A stretch of DNA of 43,408 nucleotides, taken from assembly GCF_049608145.1 (NCBI RefSeq), contig NZ_JBMYXF010000024.1, forward strand, positions 1-43,408, given 5' to 3'. Below are positions 1-8,252 of this stretch, in pieces. A model generated the notes under the pieces. The model did not search any database. It was not told the DNA's origin and saw only the letters and a program-made list of their open reading frames with translations. The DNA comes from Halocynthiibacter sp049608145. GTDB taxonomy: Bacteria; Pseudomonadota; Alphaproteobacteria; Rhodobacterales; Rhodobacteraceae. Position 1 is the stretch's first letter; each line of letters starts with the position of its first letter. The position numbers and the translations under genes were made by a program.

Positions 1-1
1 T

Positions 2-447
2 TCCATTGAGTATATGGGTCTGACTGCTGGTCAAAAATTGACTGACATTGAAATCGACACTGTGTTCATCGGTTCCTGCACCAACGGTCGTATCGAAGAT
101 CTGCGCGCCGTTGCGGAAATCGTTGACGGCAAGAAAATCAAAGACGGTATGCGTGCGATGATTGTTCCGGGCTCTGGCCTTGTGCGCGCGCAGGCGGAAG
201 AGGAAGGTCTGGCAAAGATCTTTGAAGACGCAGGCTTTGAATGGCGACTTGCGGGCTGTTCCATGTGTCTTGCGATGAACCCAGATCAGCTGTCTGAAGG
301 CGAACGCTGCGCCTCCACCTCCAACCGTAACTTTGAAGGTCGTCAGGGGTATAAAGNNNNNNNNNNCGTACGCACCTTGTGTCTCCTGGCATGGCAGCCG
401 CTGCTGCGCTGACCGGTCGCCTGACCGATGTTCGTGAACTGATTTAA
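2..447 (+). CDS. leuC: 3-isopropylmalate dehydratase large subunit, C-terminal part, interrupted by an assembly gap
   Basis: LeuC pairs with LeuD to isomerise 2-isopropylmalate to 3-isopropylmalate in leucine biosynthesis, using a [4Fe-4S] cluster. The window opens inside the gene, so only about the last 150 residues are present. Visible aconitase-family signatures are GSCTNGRIEDL and CSMCLAMN, which carry the three cluster cysteines, followed by FEGRQG. Ten N bases at 357-366 interrupt the gene. Upstream of them it is read in the frame starting at base 2. Downstream, the expected C-terminus (RTHLVSPGMAAAAAL to VRELI, stop 445-447) is in the frame starting at base 1. The apparent frameshift is therefore a product of the arbitrary gap length. 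The stop lies 12 bases before leuD, so the two are co-transcribed. The identification is secure; the exact sequence at the gap is unknown. Confidence 0.95.
357..366. other. Assembly gap (10 N)
   Basis: Ten consecutive N bases interrupt leuC. The codons on the left end with GGG TAT AAA G and those on the right resume with CGT ACG CAC. LeuC proteins usually continue with a glycine before RTHLVSP. Two missing bases would therefore restore the frame and give a normal protein, so the ten N are probably a placeholder rather than a measured distance. Confidence 0.9.
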
Positions 448-459
448 GGAACCAAAATC

Positions 460-1065
460 ATGGAAAAGTTTGAAAAACTCACCGGGATTGCGGCGCCTAT
501 GCCGTTGGTCAACATCGACACTGATATGATCATCCCAAAAATCTTTTTGAAATCAATCGCGCGTACGGGTTTTGGTAAAAACCTGTTTGATGAGATGCGT
601 TTCAATCGTGATGGCACCGAGATCGAAGATTTCGTTCTGAACAAACCACAGTACCGTTCTGCGGAAATCCTGATTGCGGGCGACAACTTTGGTTGTGGGT
701 CATCGCGGGAACATGCACCTTGGGCGATTGCGGATTTCGGCATCAAATGTGTGGTCTCCACCAGCTTTGCTGACATCTTTTTCAACAACTGTTTCAAGAA
801 CGGCATCCTGCCAATCGTTCTGCCACAGGAACAAGTTGATCTGTTGATGAAGGACGCGGAAAAAGGTGCAAATGCCCGTATGACCGTTGATCTGGAAGCC
901 CAGGAAATCACCACATCAGATGGCGACGTTGTGACGTTCAACGTTGATGCATTCAAAAAGCATTGCCTGCTTGAAGGTCTTGATGACATTGGCCTGACAA
1001 TGGAAAAGAAATCGTCCATCGACGCGTTTGAAGCAAAAGCTTCGCAGGCGCGGCCCTGGGTCTGA
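460..1065 (+). CDS. leuD: 3-isopropylmalate dehydratase small subunit
   Basis: LeuD is the swivel-domain small subunit that completes the isopropylmalate isomerase with LeuC in the cytoplasm. The 201-residue product has the family length and motifs: NIDTDMIIPK near the N-terminus, the substrate-binding GDNFGCGSSREHAPW loop, and SFADIFFNNCFKNG. The ATG at 460 is preceded by AAGGA at 447-451, which overlaps the leuC stop region, so translation follows leuC directly. A strong hairpin terminator begins 24 bases after the stop. This suggests leuCD ends a transcript and that the later genes, including leuB, have their own promoter or depend on readthrough. Confidence 0.97.
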   Translation: MEKFEKLTGIAAPMPLVNIDTDMIIPKIFLKSIARTGFGKNLFDEMRFNRDGTEIEDFVLNKPQYRSAEILIAGDNFGCGSSREHAPWAIADFGIKCVVSTSFADIFFNNCFKNGILPIVLPQEQVDLLMKDAEKGANARMTVDLEAQEITTSDGDVVTFNVDAFKKHCLLEGLDDIGLTMEKKSSIDAFEAKASQARPWV

Positions 1066-1088
1066 TCCTGTTTCAACACAGAAAGCTA

Positions 1089-1130
1089 CACGGTCCGGCA
1101 GAAGTGATTCTGCCGGACCGTGGCATTTTT
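1089..1130 (+). terminator. Rho-independent terminator after leuD
   Basis: A perfect 15-base-pair inverted repeat (1089-1103 with 1108-1122) closes on a GTGA tetraloop of the GNRA type and is followed by GCATTTTT. It lies 24 bases after the leuD stop. Confidence 0.85.
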
Positions 1131-1304
1131 ATGGTTAATTTTTCAGGTGGATGAAAAATTACGCCATGTGCGTTGTGATTTTTCTGTTCTGAAGCATGTA
1201 TTTATGAAGGTTTGTTTAACTACTTCTTGAAAGTTCCTGTAAAAAGCGACAAAAAGAAGGCAAGTATTTTGTTTGAATTGTTTCGTGGTGCGTATTGAAA
1301 TGAC

Positions 1305-2189
1305 GTGGCTCACTCAGATCACAGAGCCCGTATCACAGGACAAGATACATTGGTCGCACAATTTACGGGCGCATATATCAGGGCTTTGGCTGTCGTTTTG
1401 CTGATCGCATCACCGACACTGGTTTTACCTGCACAAAGCCAAGAAACGGCCCAGATTGTCACCTTGGTTGCCTTGTTTTCCGCAATTCTCGTGTTTGTTG
1501 AATACGCTTCGGCCTATCCCAGCCTGATCGAATTCAGGGATGCACCACCGTTCAACCGGGTCAGGTTTGTATCGTTGCTGTTGACAGTTTTGCTGGGCGC
1601 GATCGTGGTTCGTGGCCAGTACGAAGTGACCGCACTGACGCAATTCGTAACAGCAATCGGCGCGTTGATCGGGTTTTCGATGGATTTTCCGGGCAGCCCG
1701 GTCCGGCTGGTGATCGGCATGTTTCCGGAAGACAGCGACGCCTCCAGCGTGCTTCTTATCCGGGCGCTGGTTGGGGTAAGTTACCTGATTTCTCTTATCT
1801 CTCTGGCGGTGTTCGCCATCCTGATGCGGTTGCAAAGTTGGCCTGCTAAGGATCGGGTTTTTAATGTTTGGATTAACCTGCCAACATTCGACCCTACATC
1901 TGGCGGAGACGTCGTCGCCCGCTTGCTTCGTGATGCGCGCATTAATATTTTGTTAGGATTTATCCTGCCATTCTTGATCCCGATGGCGATGAGTTCCGCT
2001 GCAATACTGTTTGATCCCGGTGCTTTATCGTCTTCGCAAACACTGATCTGGATGGTGGCGATATGGGCGTTTTTGCCTGCAAGTCTCTTTATGCGCGGCA
2101 TTGCCATGGGGCGCATCGCTTACATGATCCGGGAGCAACGGCGTCAGTCTTACGAACGCTCTGTTGCAGATGGATATGTGCCTGCCTGA
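1305..2189 (+). CDS. Conserved integral membrane protein of unknown function between leuD and leuB
   Basis: A 294-residue polytopic membrane protein starting at GTG 1305. Roughly five or six hydrophobic helices can be read: about residues 25-43, 50-67, 84-100, 110-125, 150-172 and two near the C-terminus. Charged loops include the stretch around residues 130-145 (FPEDSD). I recognise no catalytic motif and cannot assign a transporter family. The gene begins 175 bases after the leuD terminator, so it probably has its own promoter. The following EEP-family reading frame overlaps its 3' end, which suggests translational coupling. The pairing of a membrane protein with an EEP protein between leuCD and leuB is, from general knowledge, a recurrent arrangement in Rhodobacterales. 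No ATG lies near the start, so the true start could be slightly different. Confidence 0.75.
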   Translation: MAHSDHRARITGQDTLVAQFTGAYIRALAVVLLIASPTLVLPAQSQETAQIVTLVALFSAILVFVEYASAYPSLIEFRDAPPFNRVRFVSLLLTVLLGAIVVRGQYEVTALTQFVTAIGALIGFSMDFPGSPVRLVIGMFPEDSDASSVLLIRALVGVSYLISLISLAVFAILMRLQSWPAKDRVFNVWINLPTFDPTSGGDVVARLLRDARINILLGFILPFLIPMAMSSAAILFDPGALSSSQTLIWMVAIWAFLPASLFMRGIAMGRIAYMIREQRRQSYERSVADGYVPA

Positions 2190-3262
2190 TAATCTGCCTG
2201 TCCACAGCTGGTTGTGCGCGGGCAGATATTTTACGCATCGCAAGTTACAATGTTGGTCTAGATCGAGATGGGCCGGGGCTGTTGTTGCGTGACATATTAC
2301 GTGGCGATAACGATCAGATTTCTGCCCTGACCAAGATCATTTCGCAGGTGTCCCCAGATATTTTGGTGTTGCAGAAATTTGACTACGATCATGATTTAGA
2401 GGCGTTGACTGCATTTTCGGAAGCCCTAGAAGATGCCGGTGTGGCTTATCCATATCTTTTTGCCAGAATGCCGAATGCGGGAATGGCGACTGGGTTGGAT
2501 CTTGACGGCGATGGGTACACAGGTGATGCCAGCGATGCCCAAGGGTTCGGCCGTTTTGCCGGGAATGGTGGAATGGCAGTTATGTCCAAGCTGCCACTGC
2601 AGACCGATGACATGCGGGATTTCAGCGATTTTCTTTGGAAAGACCTACCGGGTGCAAACCAGCCTTATACATCGGATCAGTTTACGCCATCTGATATGGC
2701 TAGATCGGTTCAACGCCTTTCATCTGTGTCACATTGGGAATTGCCTGCCATGTTGCCAGACGGGAATATTCTATATCTGTGGACAATGGCGGCCGGTCCT
2801 CCAGTCTTTGATGGTCCGGAAGACAGAAACGGCCGTCGGAATCATGATGAAACTGTATTTTGGTTGCGGTTCATGGATGGGGACCTGCCCTTCATCCCTT
2901 ATGGTGATGATTTCATCTTGCTTGGTGGTTTCAATTTGGACCCGGTTGATGGCGGTGGTCGGGCAGGGGCCTTGCATTCTCTTTTGTCGGATCCACGTGT
3001 GCAGGATCCGTCCCAATCTTCGATCGGGGGAATAAAAGCGTCAGTCGATCAGGGGGGGATCAATGACAGTCATCTTGGTGACCCAGCGCTAGATACCGTG
3101 GATTGGCCTGATGTTGATGGTGGGCCCGGAAATATGCGTGTGGATTATATCCTGCCGTCGGCGCATCTGAATATCGTAGATTTAGGGGTATTTTGGCCGG
3201 AAGACGGATCAGGAAATGAGGCATCGACACATCGCTTGATCTGGGTGGATATCGCGTTTTAG
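2063..3262 (+). CDS. Endonuclease/exonuclease/phosphatase (EEP) family protein, probably exported, with altered active-site residues
   Basis: A DNase I-like fold protein of the EEP superfamily. After a short hydrophobic stretch ending in STAGCARA, which looks like a signal peptide or lipobox-like export signal, come the family blocks SYNVG, DGPGLLLRDILRG, DGPEDRNGRRNHDE, NLDPVDGGGR and a C-terminal HRLIWVD with the catalytic His. Two acidic metal or catalytic positions differ from the classical superfamily. The usual LQE is LQK (Lys codon 2375-2377) and the usual GDFN is GGFN (Gly codon 2927-2929). The only ATG in frame is at 2063, which would overlap the upstream membrane gene by 127 bases and add an N-terminal extension of about 40 unconvincing residues. 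The real start is probably a non-ATG codon near 2186. Substrate unknown. Confidence 0.8.
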   Translation: MGVFACKSLYARHCHGAHRLHDPGATASVLRTLCCRWICACLIICLSTAGCARADILRIASYNVGLDRDGPGLLLRDILRGDNDQISALTKIISQVSPDILVLQKFDYDHDLEALTAFSEALEDAGVAYPYLFARMPNAGMATGLDLDGDGYTGDASDAQGFGRFAGNGGMAVMSKLPLQTDDMRDFSDFLWKDLPGANQPYTSDQFTPSDMARSVQRLSSVSHWELPAMLPDGNILYLWTMAAGPPVFDGPEDRNGRRNHDETVFWLRFMDGDLPFIPYGDDFILLGGFNLDPVDGGGRAGALHSLLSDPRVQDPSQSSIGGIKASVDQGGINDSHLGDPALDTVDWPDVDGGPGNMRVDYILPSAHLNIVDLGVFWPEDGSGNEASTHRLIWVDIAF

Positions 3263-3334
3263 CGCAGTATTCTTGACCTCCCTCGTGACAAACGCTACTC
3301 GGGTGCAACGCAGATTTATATGATCGGATACCCC

Positions 3335-4438
3335 ATGAGCAACCCATCAGTTCTTATTCTTCCAGGTGACGGCATCGGCCAGGAAGTTATGGTCGAAGTA
3401 CGTAAAATTATCAGCTGGTTTGGTGATAAACGCGGGCTGACTTTTGATGTGTTCGAAGACCTTGTGGGTGGTGCTGCATACGATAAATACGGTGTGCCGC
3501 TGCATGACGATACCATGGCAAAGGCGCAGGAAGTTGACGCTGTTTTGCTGGGTGCTGTTGGCGGACCAAAATATGACGACCTTGATTTTTCAGTTAAACC
3601 TGAACGTGGCCTGCTGCGCTTGCGCAAGGAAATGGATCTCTACGCCAACCTGCGCCCGGCGCAGTGTTTTGATGCGTTGGCGGATTTTTCTTCTCTGAAG
3701 AAGGATATCGTTGCAGGCTTGGATATTATGATCGTTCGCGAACTGACATCTGGTGTGTATTTCGGCGAGCCGCGTGGCATTTTTGAAGAGGGTAACGAAC
3801 GTGTCGGGATCAACACCCAGCGTTATACCGAATCTGAGATTGAACGCGCCGCCCGTTCTGCGTTTGAGATGGCGATGCGTCGTAACAAAAAACTGTGTTC
3901 CATGGAAAAAGCCAATGTCATGGAGAGCGGTATTCTGTGGCGCGATGTGGTGAACGAAGTTGCGAAAGACTACCCTGAGGTGGAACTGTCGCATATGTAC
4001 GCAGACAACGGTGCGATGCAGCTGGTACGTGCACCAAAGCAGTTTGACGTGATCGTAACGGACAATCTATTTGGTGACATTCTGTCTGATTGCGCAGCGA
4101 TGTTGACCGGCTCTCTGGGTATGCTGCCATCTGCAAGCCTTGGTGCGCCAATGGAAAATGGCCGTCCAAAAGCGATGTACGAACCTGTTCATGGGTCCGC
4201 GCCTGATATCATGGGGCAAGGTAAAGCCAACCCATCGGCGTGTATTCTTAGTTTTGCCATGGCGCTGCGGTATAGCTTTGATCAGGGCACCGAAGCGACC
4301 CGCCTAGAGAAAGCCGTTGAAAAAGTGTTGGCGGATGGCACGCGCACAGCTGACCTAATGCAGGCTGATGGCGGTAAGCCAGCTTCGACATCAGAAATGG
4401 GTGATGCAGTGGTTGCGGCGCTGGACGCCAGCCTCTGA
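3335..4438 (+). CDS. leuB: 3-isopropylmalate dehydrogenase
   Basis: LeuB oxidatively decarboxylates 3-isopropylmalate to 2-oxoisocaproate with NAD, the third step of leucine synthesis. The 367-residue product starts at MSNPSVLILPGDGIGQEV, as usual for the family; the ATG at 3320 would add five residues with no homology. Recognisable elements are GAVGGPKYDDL, LRKEMDLYANLRP, RELTSGVYFGEP, the metal-binding Asp region DNLFGDILSDCAAML, and EPVHGSAPDIMGQGKANP near the cofactor pocket. The gene follows the EEP gene by 72 bases. It ends before a 14-base-pair hairpin shared with the converging chemoreceptor gene. Confidence 0.97.
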   Translation: MSNPSVLILPGDGIGQEVMVEVRKIISWFGDKRGLTFDVFEDLVGGAAYDKYGVPLHDDTMAKAQEVDAVLLGAVGGPKYDDLDFSVKPERGLLRLRKEMDLYANLRPAQCFDALADFSSLKKDIVAGLDIMIVRELTSGVYFGEPRGIFEEGNERVGINTQRYTESEIERAARSAFEMAMRRNKKLCSMEKANVMESGILWRDVVNEVAKDYPEVELSHMYADNGAMQLVRAPKQFDVIVTDNLFGDILSDCAAMLTGSLGMLPSASLGAPMENGRPKAMYEPVHGSAPDIMGQGKANPSACILSFAMALRYSFDQGTEATRLEKAVEKVLADGTRTADLMQADGGKPASTSEMGDAVVAALDASL

Positions 4439-4462
4439 TTTTTAGAAGTTATGAAGATTACG

Positions 4463-4499
4463 AATACCGTGTCGGCCTACGCCGACACGGTATTTCTTT
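4463..4499. terminator. Hairpin terminator between converging leuB and chemoreceptor genes
   Basis: A perfect 14-base-pair inverted repeat (4463-4476 with 4481-4494) with loop CTAC lies 24 bases after leuB and 18 bases from the stop of the opposing gene. A short T-rich stretch (TTTCTTT) follows on the plus strand. It probably serves leuB and may serve both directions. Confidence 0.75.
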
Positions 4500-4512
4500 G
4501 ATGAGATTTTAG

Positions 4513-6624
4513 TCAGGCATTTTCAGCGATCCCGGCATCAGATTGCTGTGCCTGGCGCCAATTCTCCAGCTCTTCGTTATCACCGGGGCTTTCGACCTGG
4601 AATGATGAAGTATTTTCGGAAAGCGTATTCACGGCCTGGCTTAGGTTTTGGGTGGCTGCATTGCTTTCTTCGAACATGGCAGCGTTCTCTTGGGTTACCT
4701 GATCCAGTTGATTGATTGCGGTATTGATTTCCTTCAGGGTGGTTGATTGTTCTCGCGAAGATGAGGAAATCTCATCAACCCTTTCGCTGATGGCTATGAT
4801 CAATTTTTCGACCTCGGAAATTGTGACGCCAGCATTGCCTACCAGTTCAACCCCGTTTTTCACTTCATCCGCAGATGCTGAAATCAACTCTGCGATTTCC
4901 CGGGCCGCGTCGGATGATCTTTGCGCAAGGGCACGGACTTCGGCGGCGACAACCGCAAAACCCAAACCTGCTTCGCCCGCTCTGGCGGCTTCGACACCAG
5001 CGTTCAAAGCCAGTAGATTTGTCTGGAACGAAATCTCATCAATGACACCAATGATGCGGGAAATCTTGGATGAACTATCAGAAATTTTTTCCATCGCGGC
5101 TTTGGTATCGCTCATCACGGATGCGCTTTTCTGGGCGGAATCCTTTGTGTCGTGAGACATACGTTTGGCTGTTTCTGCCAGCTCTGTTGCCGAGAGAACG
5201 GATGCGGTCAGCTCATCCACGGCAGCGGCGGTTTCTTCCAGTGCGGCGGCCTGCTTTTCAGTGCGCGTTGCCAGGTCATCTGAAGCGGCCGAAATTTGCG
5301 TCACATCCCCCCGGATGGACGAAGTGTTGCTGACGATATCTTTAACGGCAGCCAGCAAAGAGGTCACAGTTGCGTTGAAATCCAGACGGATTCGTTCGAA
5401 TTCTTCCGGGAAGTCTTCATTCATACTGATCGTAAGGTCGCCGGATGACAACTGTTGTAAAGAGCGGGCGATTGTTTCTACGACCTGGACGCGTCGCGTG
5501 ATGTCAGTTGCAAATTTCACAACTTTAAAAGGGTTTCCATCGGCATCAAAAATTGGATTGTAGGTCGCCTGTATCCAAATTTCCTGATTGTCCTTTGTTA
5601 TGCGCATAAACTCACCACCGACAAATTCCCCCTGCTTTAGGGATTGCCAGAACCTTTGATATTCATCGGATTGTCGTGTGTTGTCATCTACAAATATCCG
5701 GTGGTGCTGCCCCTGTATTTCCGACAGAGAATATCCAAGGGCATCCAGAAAATTGTCATTTGCCGTGATGATAGTGCCGTCCAGGTTAAATTCGATCACG
5801 GCCTGAGATTTCGAAATTGCGGATAGCTGACCCCGGGCATCTGCTGCAATTAACTTTTCAATTGTGATGTCAGATGCAAATTTCACAACTTTCGTGACAT
5901 TTCCATCTGCGTCGAAGATTGGATTGTAGCTGGCCTGAAGCCAGATTTCGCGTCCGCCCTTTGCAAAACGTTTAAATTCTCCGGCCTGAAATTCCCCATC
6001 AGCAAGGCGTTCCCAGAACTGGCTGTAGTCGGTACTATTGGCGTATTCAGGGCCGACGAACATTTTGTGATGTTTGCCAATAATTTCATCCGCGCTATAT
6101 CCCATTGCCAATTCAAAGTTCTCATTCACAGAAAGAATTGTGCCCGTTGGGGTGAACTCAATGACAGCCTGTGACTTTGAAATTGCGTCCAACTGTCCGG
6201 TGGCGTTCTGTTCGATCAGTTTGGTCTGGGTGACGTCTGTTGCAAACTTTACAATTTTCACAGGGTTCCCGTCATGGTCCAGCACAGGATTGTAAGACGC
6301 TTCGATCCAGATTGGGTCGCCGTTTTTCTTAACCCTTTCAAAGGTGTCGATGTTTGGCTTGCCACTGCCCAGTTTAGACCAGAATGTCTTATATTCGGAC
6401 GAATTTGCAATACGTGGCGGAACAAAGATCCGGTGGTGTTTGCCTTTGATTTCGTCCAAAGAATATCCTACGGCCTGAAGGAAGTTATCATTTGCATCCA
6501 GAATATTTCCTTCAAGATCAAACCAGATAACAGCCTGGGCTTTGTTTAGTGCCTGTATCAATGCCGTGTTTTCCAGTGCCATGTCCTGGTTGGCATTGCC
6601 AATTCTGTTTCGCAGAAAGCCCAT
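4513..6624 (-). CDS. Soluble methyl-accepting chemotaxis protein with three PAS domains
   Basis: A 703-residue cytoplasmic chemoreceptor. Three consecutive, mutually similar PAS domains occupy about residues 20-140, 142-262 and 264-384. Each carries variants of SKSQAVIEF, GYSxxEIxGxHHxIFV and IWxQAxYNPIFDADGN. A short HAMP-like segment follows (about 385-440), then a long helical MCP signalling domain with its hairpin tip around FQTNLLALNAGVEAARAGEAG, the CheA/CheW contact region. No transmembrane helix is present, so it senses an intracellular cue such as redox state or a bound ligand. The C-terminus lacks a CheR-docking pentapeptide. The ATG at 6624 is chosen because AAGGA lies eight bases upstream; the preceding TTG at 6627 lacks support. 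No che genes are nearby, so it must couple to a pathway encoded elsewhere. Confidence 0.95.
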   Translation of the reverse strand: MGFLRNRIGNANQDMALENTALIQALNKAQAVIWFDLEGNILDANDNFLQAVGYSLDEIKGKHHRIFVPPRIANSSEYKTFWSKLGSGKPNIDTFERVKKNGDPIWIEASYNPVLDHDGNPVKIVKFATDVTQTKLIEQNATGQLDAISKSQAVIEFTPTGTILSVNENFELAMGYSADEIIGKHHKMFVGPEYANSTDYSQFWERLADGEFQAGEFKRFAKGGREIWLQASYNPIFDADGNVTKVVKFASDITIEKLIAADARGQLSAISKSQAVIEFNLDGTIITANDNFLDALGYSLSEIQGQHHRIFVDDNTRQSDEYQRFWQSLKQGEFVGGEFMRITKDNQEIWIQATYNPIFDADGNPFKVVKFATDITRRVQVVETIARSLQQLSSGDLTISMNEDFPEEFERIRLDFNATVTSLLAAVKDIVSNTSSIRGDVTQISAASDDLATRTEKQAAALEETAAAVDELTASVLSATELAETAKRMSHDTKDSAQKSASVMSDTKAAMEKISDSSSKISRIIGVIDEISFQTNLLALNAGVEAARAGEAGLGFAVVAAEVRALAQRSSDAAREIAELISASADEVKNGVELVGNAGVTISEVEKLIIAISERVDEISSSSREQSTTLKEINTAINQLDQVTQENAAMFEESNAATQNLSQAVNTLSENTSSFQVESPGDNEELENWRQAQQSDAGIAENA

Positions 6625-6741
6625 CAATCGTATCCTTTACCATAACTGTGGAACTTACATAAATTAAAAGGCTTAAGTATTGGTAACGACTGCTGTTCAT
6701 GGTTCAGCTAAATCCCTGTGACGTCGATTGCCCTTTCGGTG

Positions 6742-7179
6742 TCAATGCATTCTATAGGCATCTACAGCCATGCGTATGTTCTGCCCCGCAGATCCAAGGG
6801 GCAATGGTCCGAATTCATTTGAACCAACACGATAAATGACGGTTGCCGCGGCGTTTCCTGAAGACGTGAAGGTTACGACAACATCTTCGCCATGTCGGGA
6901 AAAACCGCTTTGTAACAGGCGGCGGACGTCTTGTGGGTTACGTGTGCCGCTGGTGCCAAGATCAACAATCGCGATAATCGCCACGCCATTTTCCAGCCCT
7001 TGCAAGGCCTGTTGTTCACGGGTGATTGCCAAAGGTGCAGCGCGGCCGGTGTATTTAAACCAAACTGCGCTAAGGGTGGCCGGTGCTGCTAGAAAAACAA
7101 AGACAAGAACCAACGTCAGGATCTTATTTTCAGAACGTCTGACAACAATTCTGGGGGTGGTGCCGGGTGCATCTGGCAT
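6742..7179 (-). CDS. Small membrane-anchored protein of unknown function
   Basis: A 145-residue protein with a basic N-terminus (about 1-18), one hydrophobic helix (about residues 20-42, KILTLVLVFVFLAAPATLSAVWF) and a roughly 100-residue domain on the far side of the membrane, probably periplasmic. The soluble part contains VAIIAIVDLGTSGTRNPQDVRRLL and ends with SAGQNIRMAVDAYRMH. I know of no characterised family. It lies 90 bases downstream of ilvE on the same strand, separated by a strong hairpin, so it may have its own promoter. Base composition matches its neighbours and nothing suggests transfer. Confidence 0.65.
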   Translation of the reverse strand: MPDAPGTTPRIVVRRSENKILTLVLVFVFLAAPATLSAVWFKYTGRAAPLAITREQQALQGLENGVAIIAIVDLGTSGTRNPQDVRRLLQSGFSRHGEDVVVTFTSSGNAAATVIYRVGSNEFGPLPLGSAGQNIRMAVDAYRMH

Positions 7180-7212
7180 GCGAAATCTCCGTCCGAGGTT
7201 TCGCTAGTGTAT

Positions 7213-7247
7213 CCCGGGGGCATTTTAATATGGTTAATGCCCCCGGG
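7213..7247 (-). terminator. Perfect 12-bp hairpin downstream of ilvE
   Basis: The inverted repeat 7213-7224 with 7236-7247 (CCCGGGGGCATT and its complement) has an 11-base A/T-rich loop and lies 23 bases past the ilvE stop. There is no T-run on the minus strand after it. It could be a Rho-independent terminator with a poor tail or an mRNA 3'-end stabiliser. Confidence 0.55.
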
Positions 7248-7269
7248 TGTCTTTCATTACAGCTGGATA

Positions 7270-8136
7270 TCAGGAGCGAACGAGTTTCTCGTAGCTTTCT
7301 GAAATATCGCGGGCGATATCGCCCACTTCAAAGGTGTAATCACCGATCTGGCCAACAGGCGTAACCTCTGCTGCGGAACCGGTCAGCCAACATTGTTCGA
7401 AATCAGCCAGTTCTTCAGGCATGATGTGGCGAACATTTACCTTGATGCCTTTTTCTTCAAGCATCCCAATCACAGTCTGGCGGGTCAAACCATTCAAGAT
7501 CGCATCCGGCAGGGGTGTGTGCACTTCGCCGTCTTTCACGAAAAAGATATTCGCGCCTGTCGCCTCGGCCACATAGCCGCGATAATCCAAGAACAATGCG
7601 TCGGAACAGCCTTTGGCCTCTGCTGCGTGCTTGGACATGGTGCAGATCATGTAAAGGCCTGCGGCTTTGGCTGCAGTTGGAATGGTTTCTGGGCTTGGGC
7701 GTTTCCATTTCGCGATGTCAAGCTTTGCGCCCTTCATCTTGGCATCGCCATAATAATTGCCCCAAGACCAGGCAACAACAGCCATACGCACAGGATTGCG
7801 CGCCGCTGAGACACCCATATCTTCGCCAGAACCACGCCAAGCAACAACACGTACATAGGCATCGGTCAGGCCATTGGCCGCAACGACTTCTGCTTTTGCT
7901 GTTTCGATTTCATCTACGGTGTAAGGGATGGGCATATCCATCAGTTCACCGGATTTGTGAAGGCGTTCAGAGTGCTTGCGCGACAGGAAGATCTTGCCGT
8001 CATAGACGCGCTCGCCCTCAAACACAGACGAAGCGTAGTGCAACCCATGGGTGAGAATATGGACATTGGCATCGCGCCATTCAATCAGCTTGCCATCCAT
8101 CCAGATTTTGCCGTCGCGGTCATCATAGCCGGTCAT
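7270..8136 (-). CDS. ilvE: Branched-chain amino acid aminotransferase
   Basis: This PLP-dependent class IV aminotransferase catalyses the last step of leucine, isoleucine and valine synthesis (2-oxo acid plus glutamate). The 288-residue product shows the family N-terminus WMDGKLIEWRDANVHILTHGLHYASSVFEGER, given here in short form, then AAKAAGLYM with the probable PLP-binding lysine, and the signature GYVAEATGANIFFV followed by LNGLTRQTVI. It is on the opposite strand from leuCD/leuB but within 4 kb, so branched-chain synthesis genes are loosely grouped here. It diverges from the petP-like gene across a 185-base region. The start at 8136 gives the usual N-terminus. Confidence 0.95.
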   Translation of the reverse strand: MTGYDDRDGKIWMDGKLIEWRDANVHILTHGLHYASSVFEGERVYDGKIFLSRKHSERLHKSGELMDMPIPYTVDEIETAKAEVVAANGLTDAYVRVVAWRGSGEDMGVSAARNPVRMAVVAWSWGNYYGDAKMKGAKLDIAKWKRPSPETIPTAAKAAGLYMICTMSKHAAEAKGCSDALFLDYRGYVAEATGANIFFVKDGEVHTPLPDAILNGLTRQTVIGMLEEKGIKVNVRHIMPEELADFEQCWLTGSAAEVTPVGQIGDYTFEVGDIARDISESYEKLVRS

Positions 8137-8252
8137 TGCTTTGGTCCTTATCAGTTTCCCGACATTGCTGTGGGATTTTGCGAAAGTTACGCGAAAAGGT
8201 CCGGTTCGGACATTTTATTGCGTAAAAAGTGATGATTGGTACGAATTGATTC

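Noticed and set aside
444..1079. Long open frame opposite leuD (minus strand)
   Set aside because: It covers a complete, well-conserved leuD and its translation has no recognisable features; it is a codon-bias shadow.
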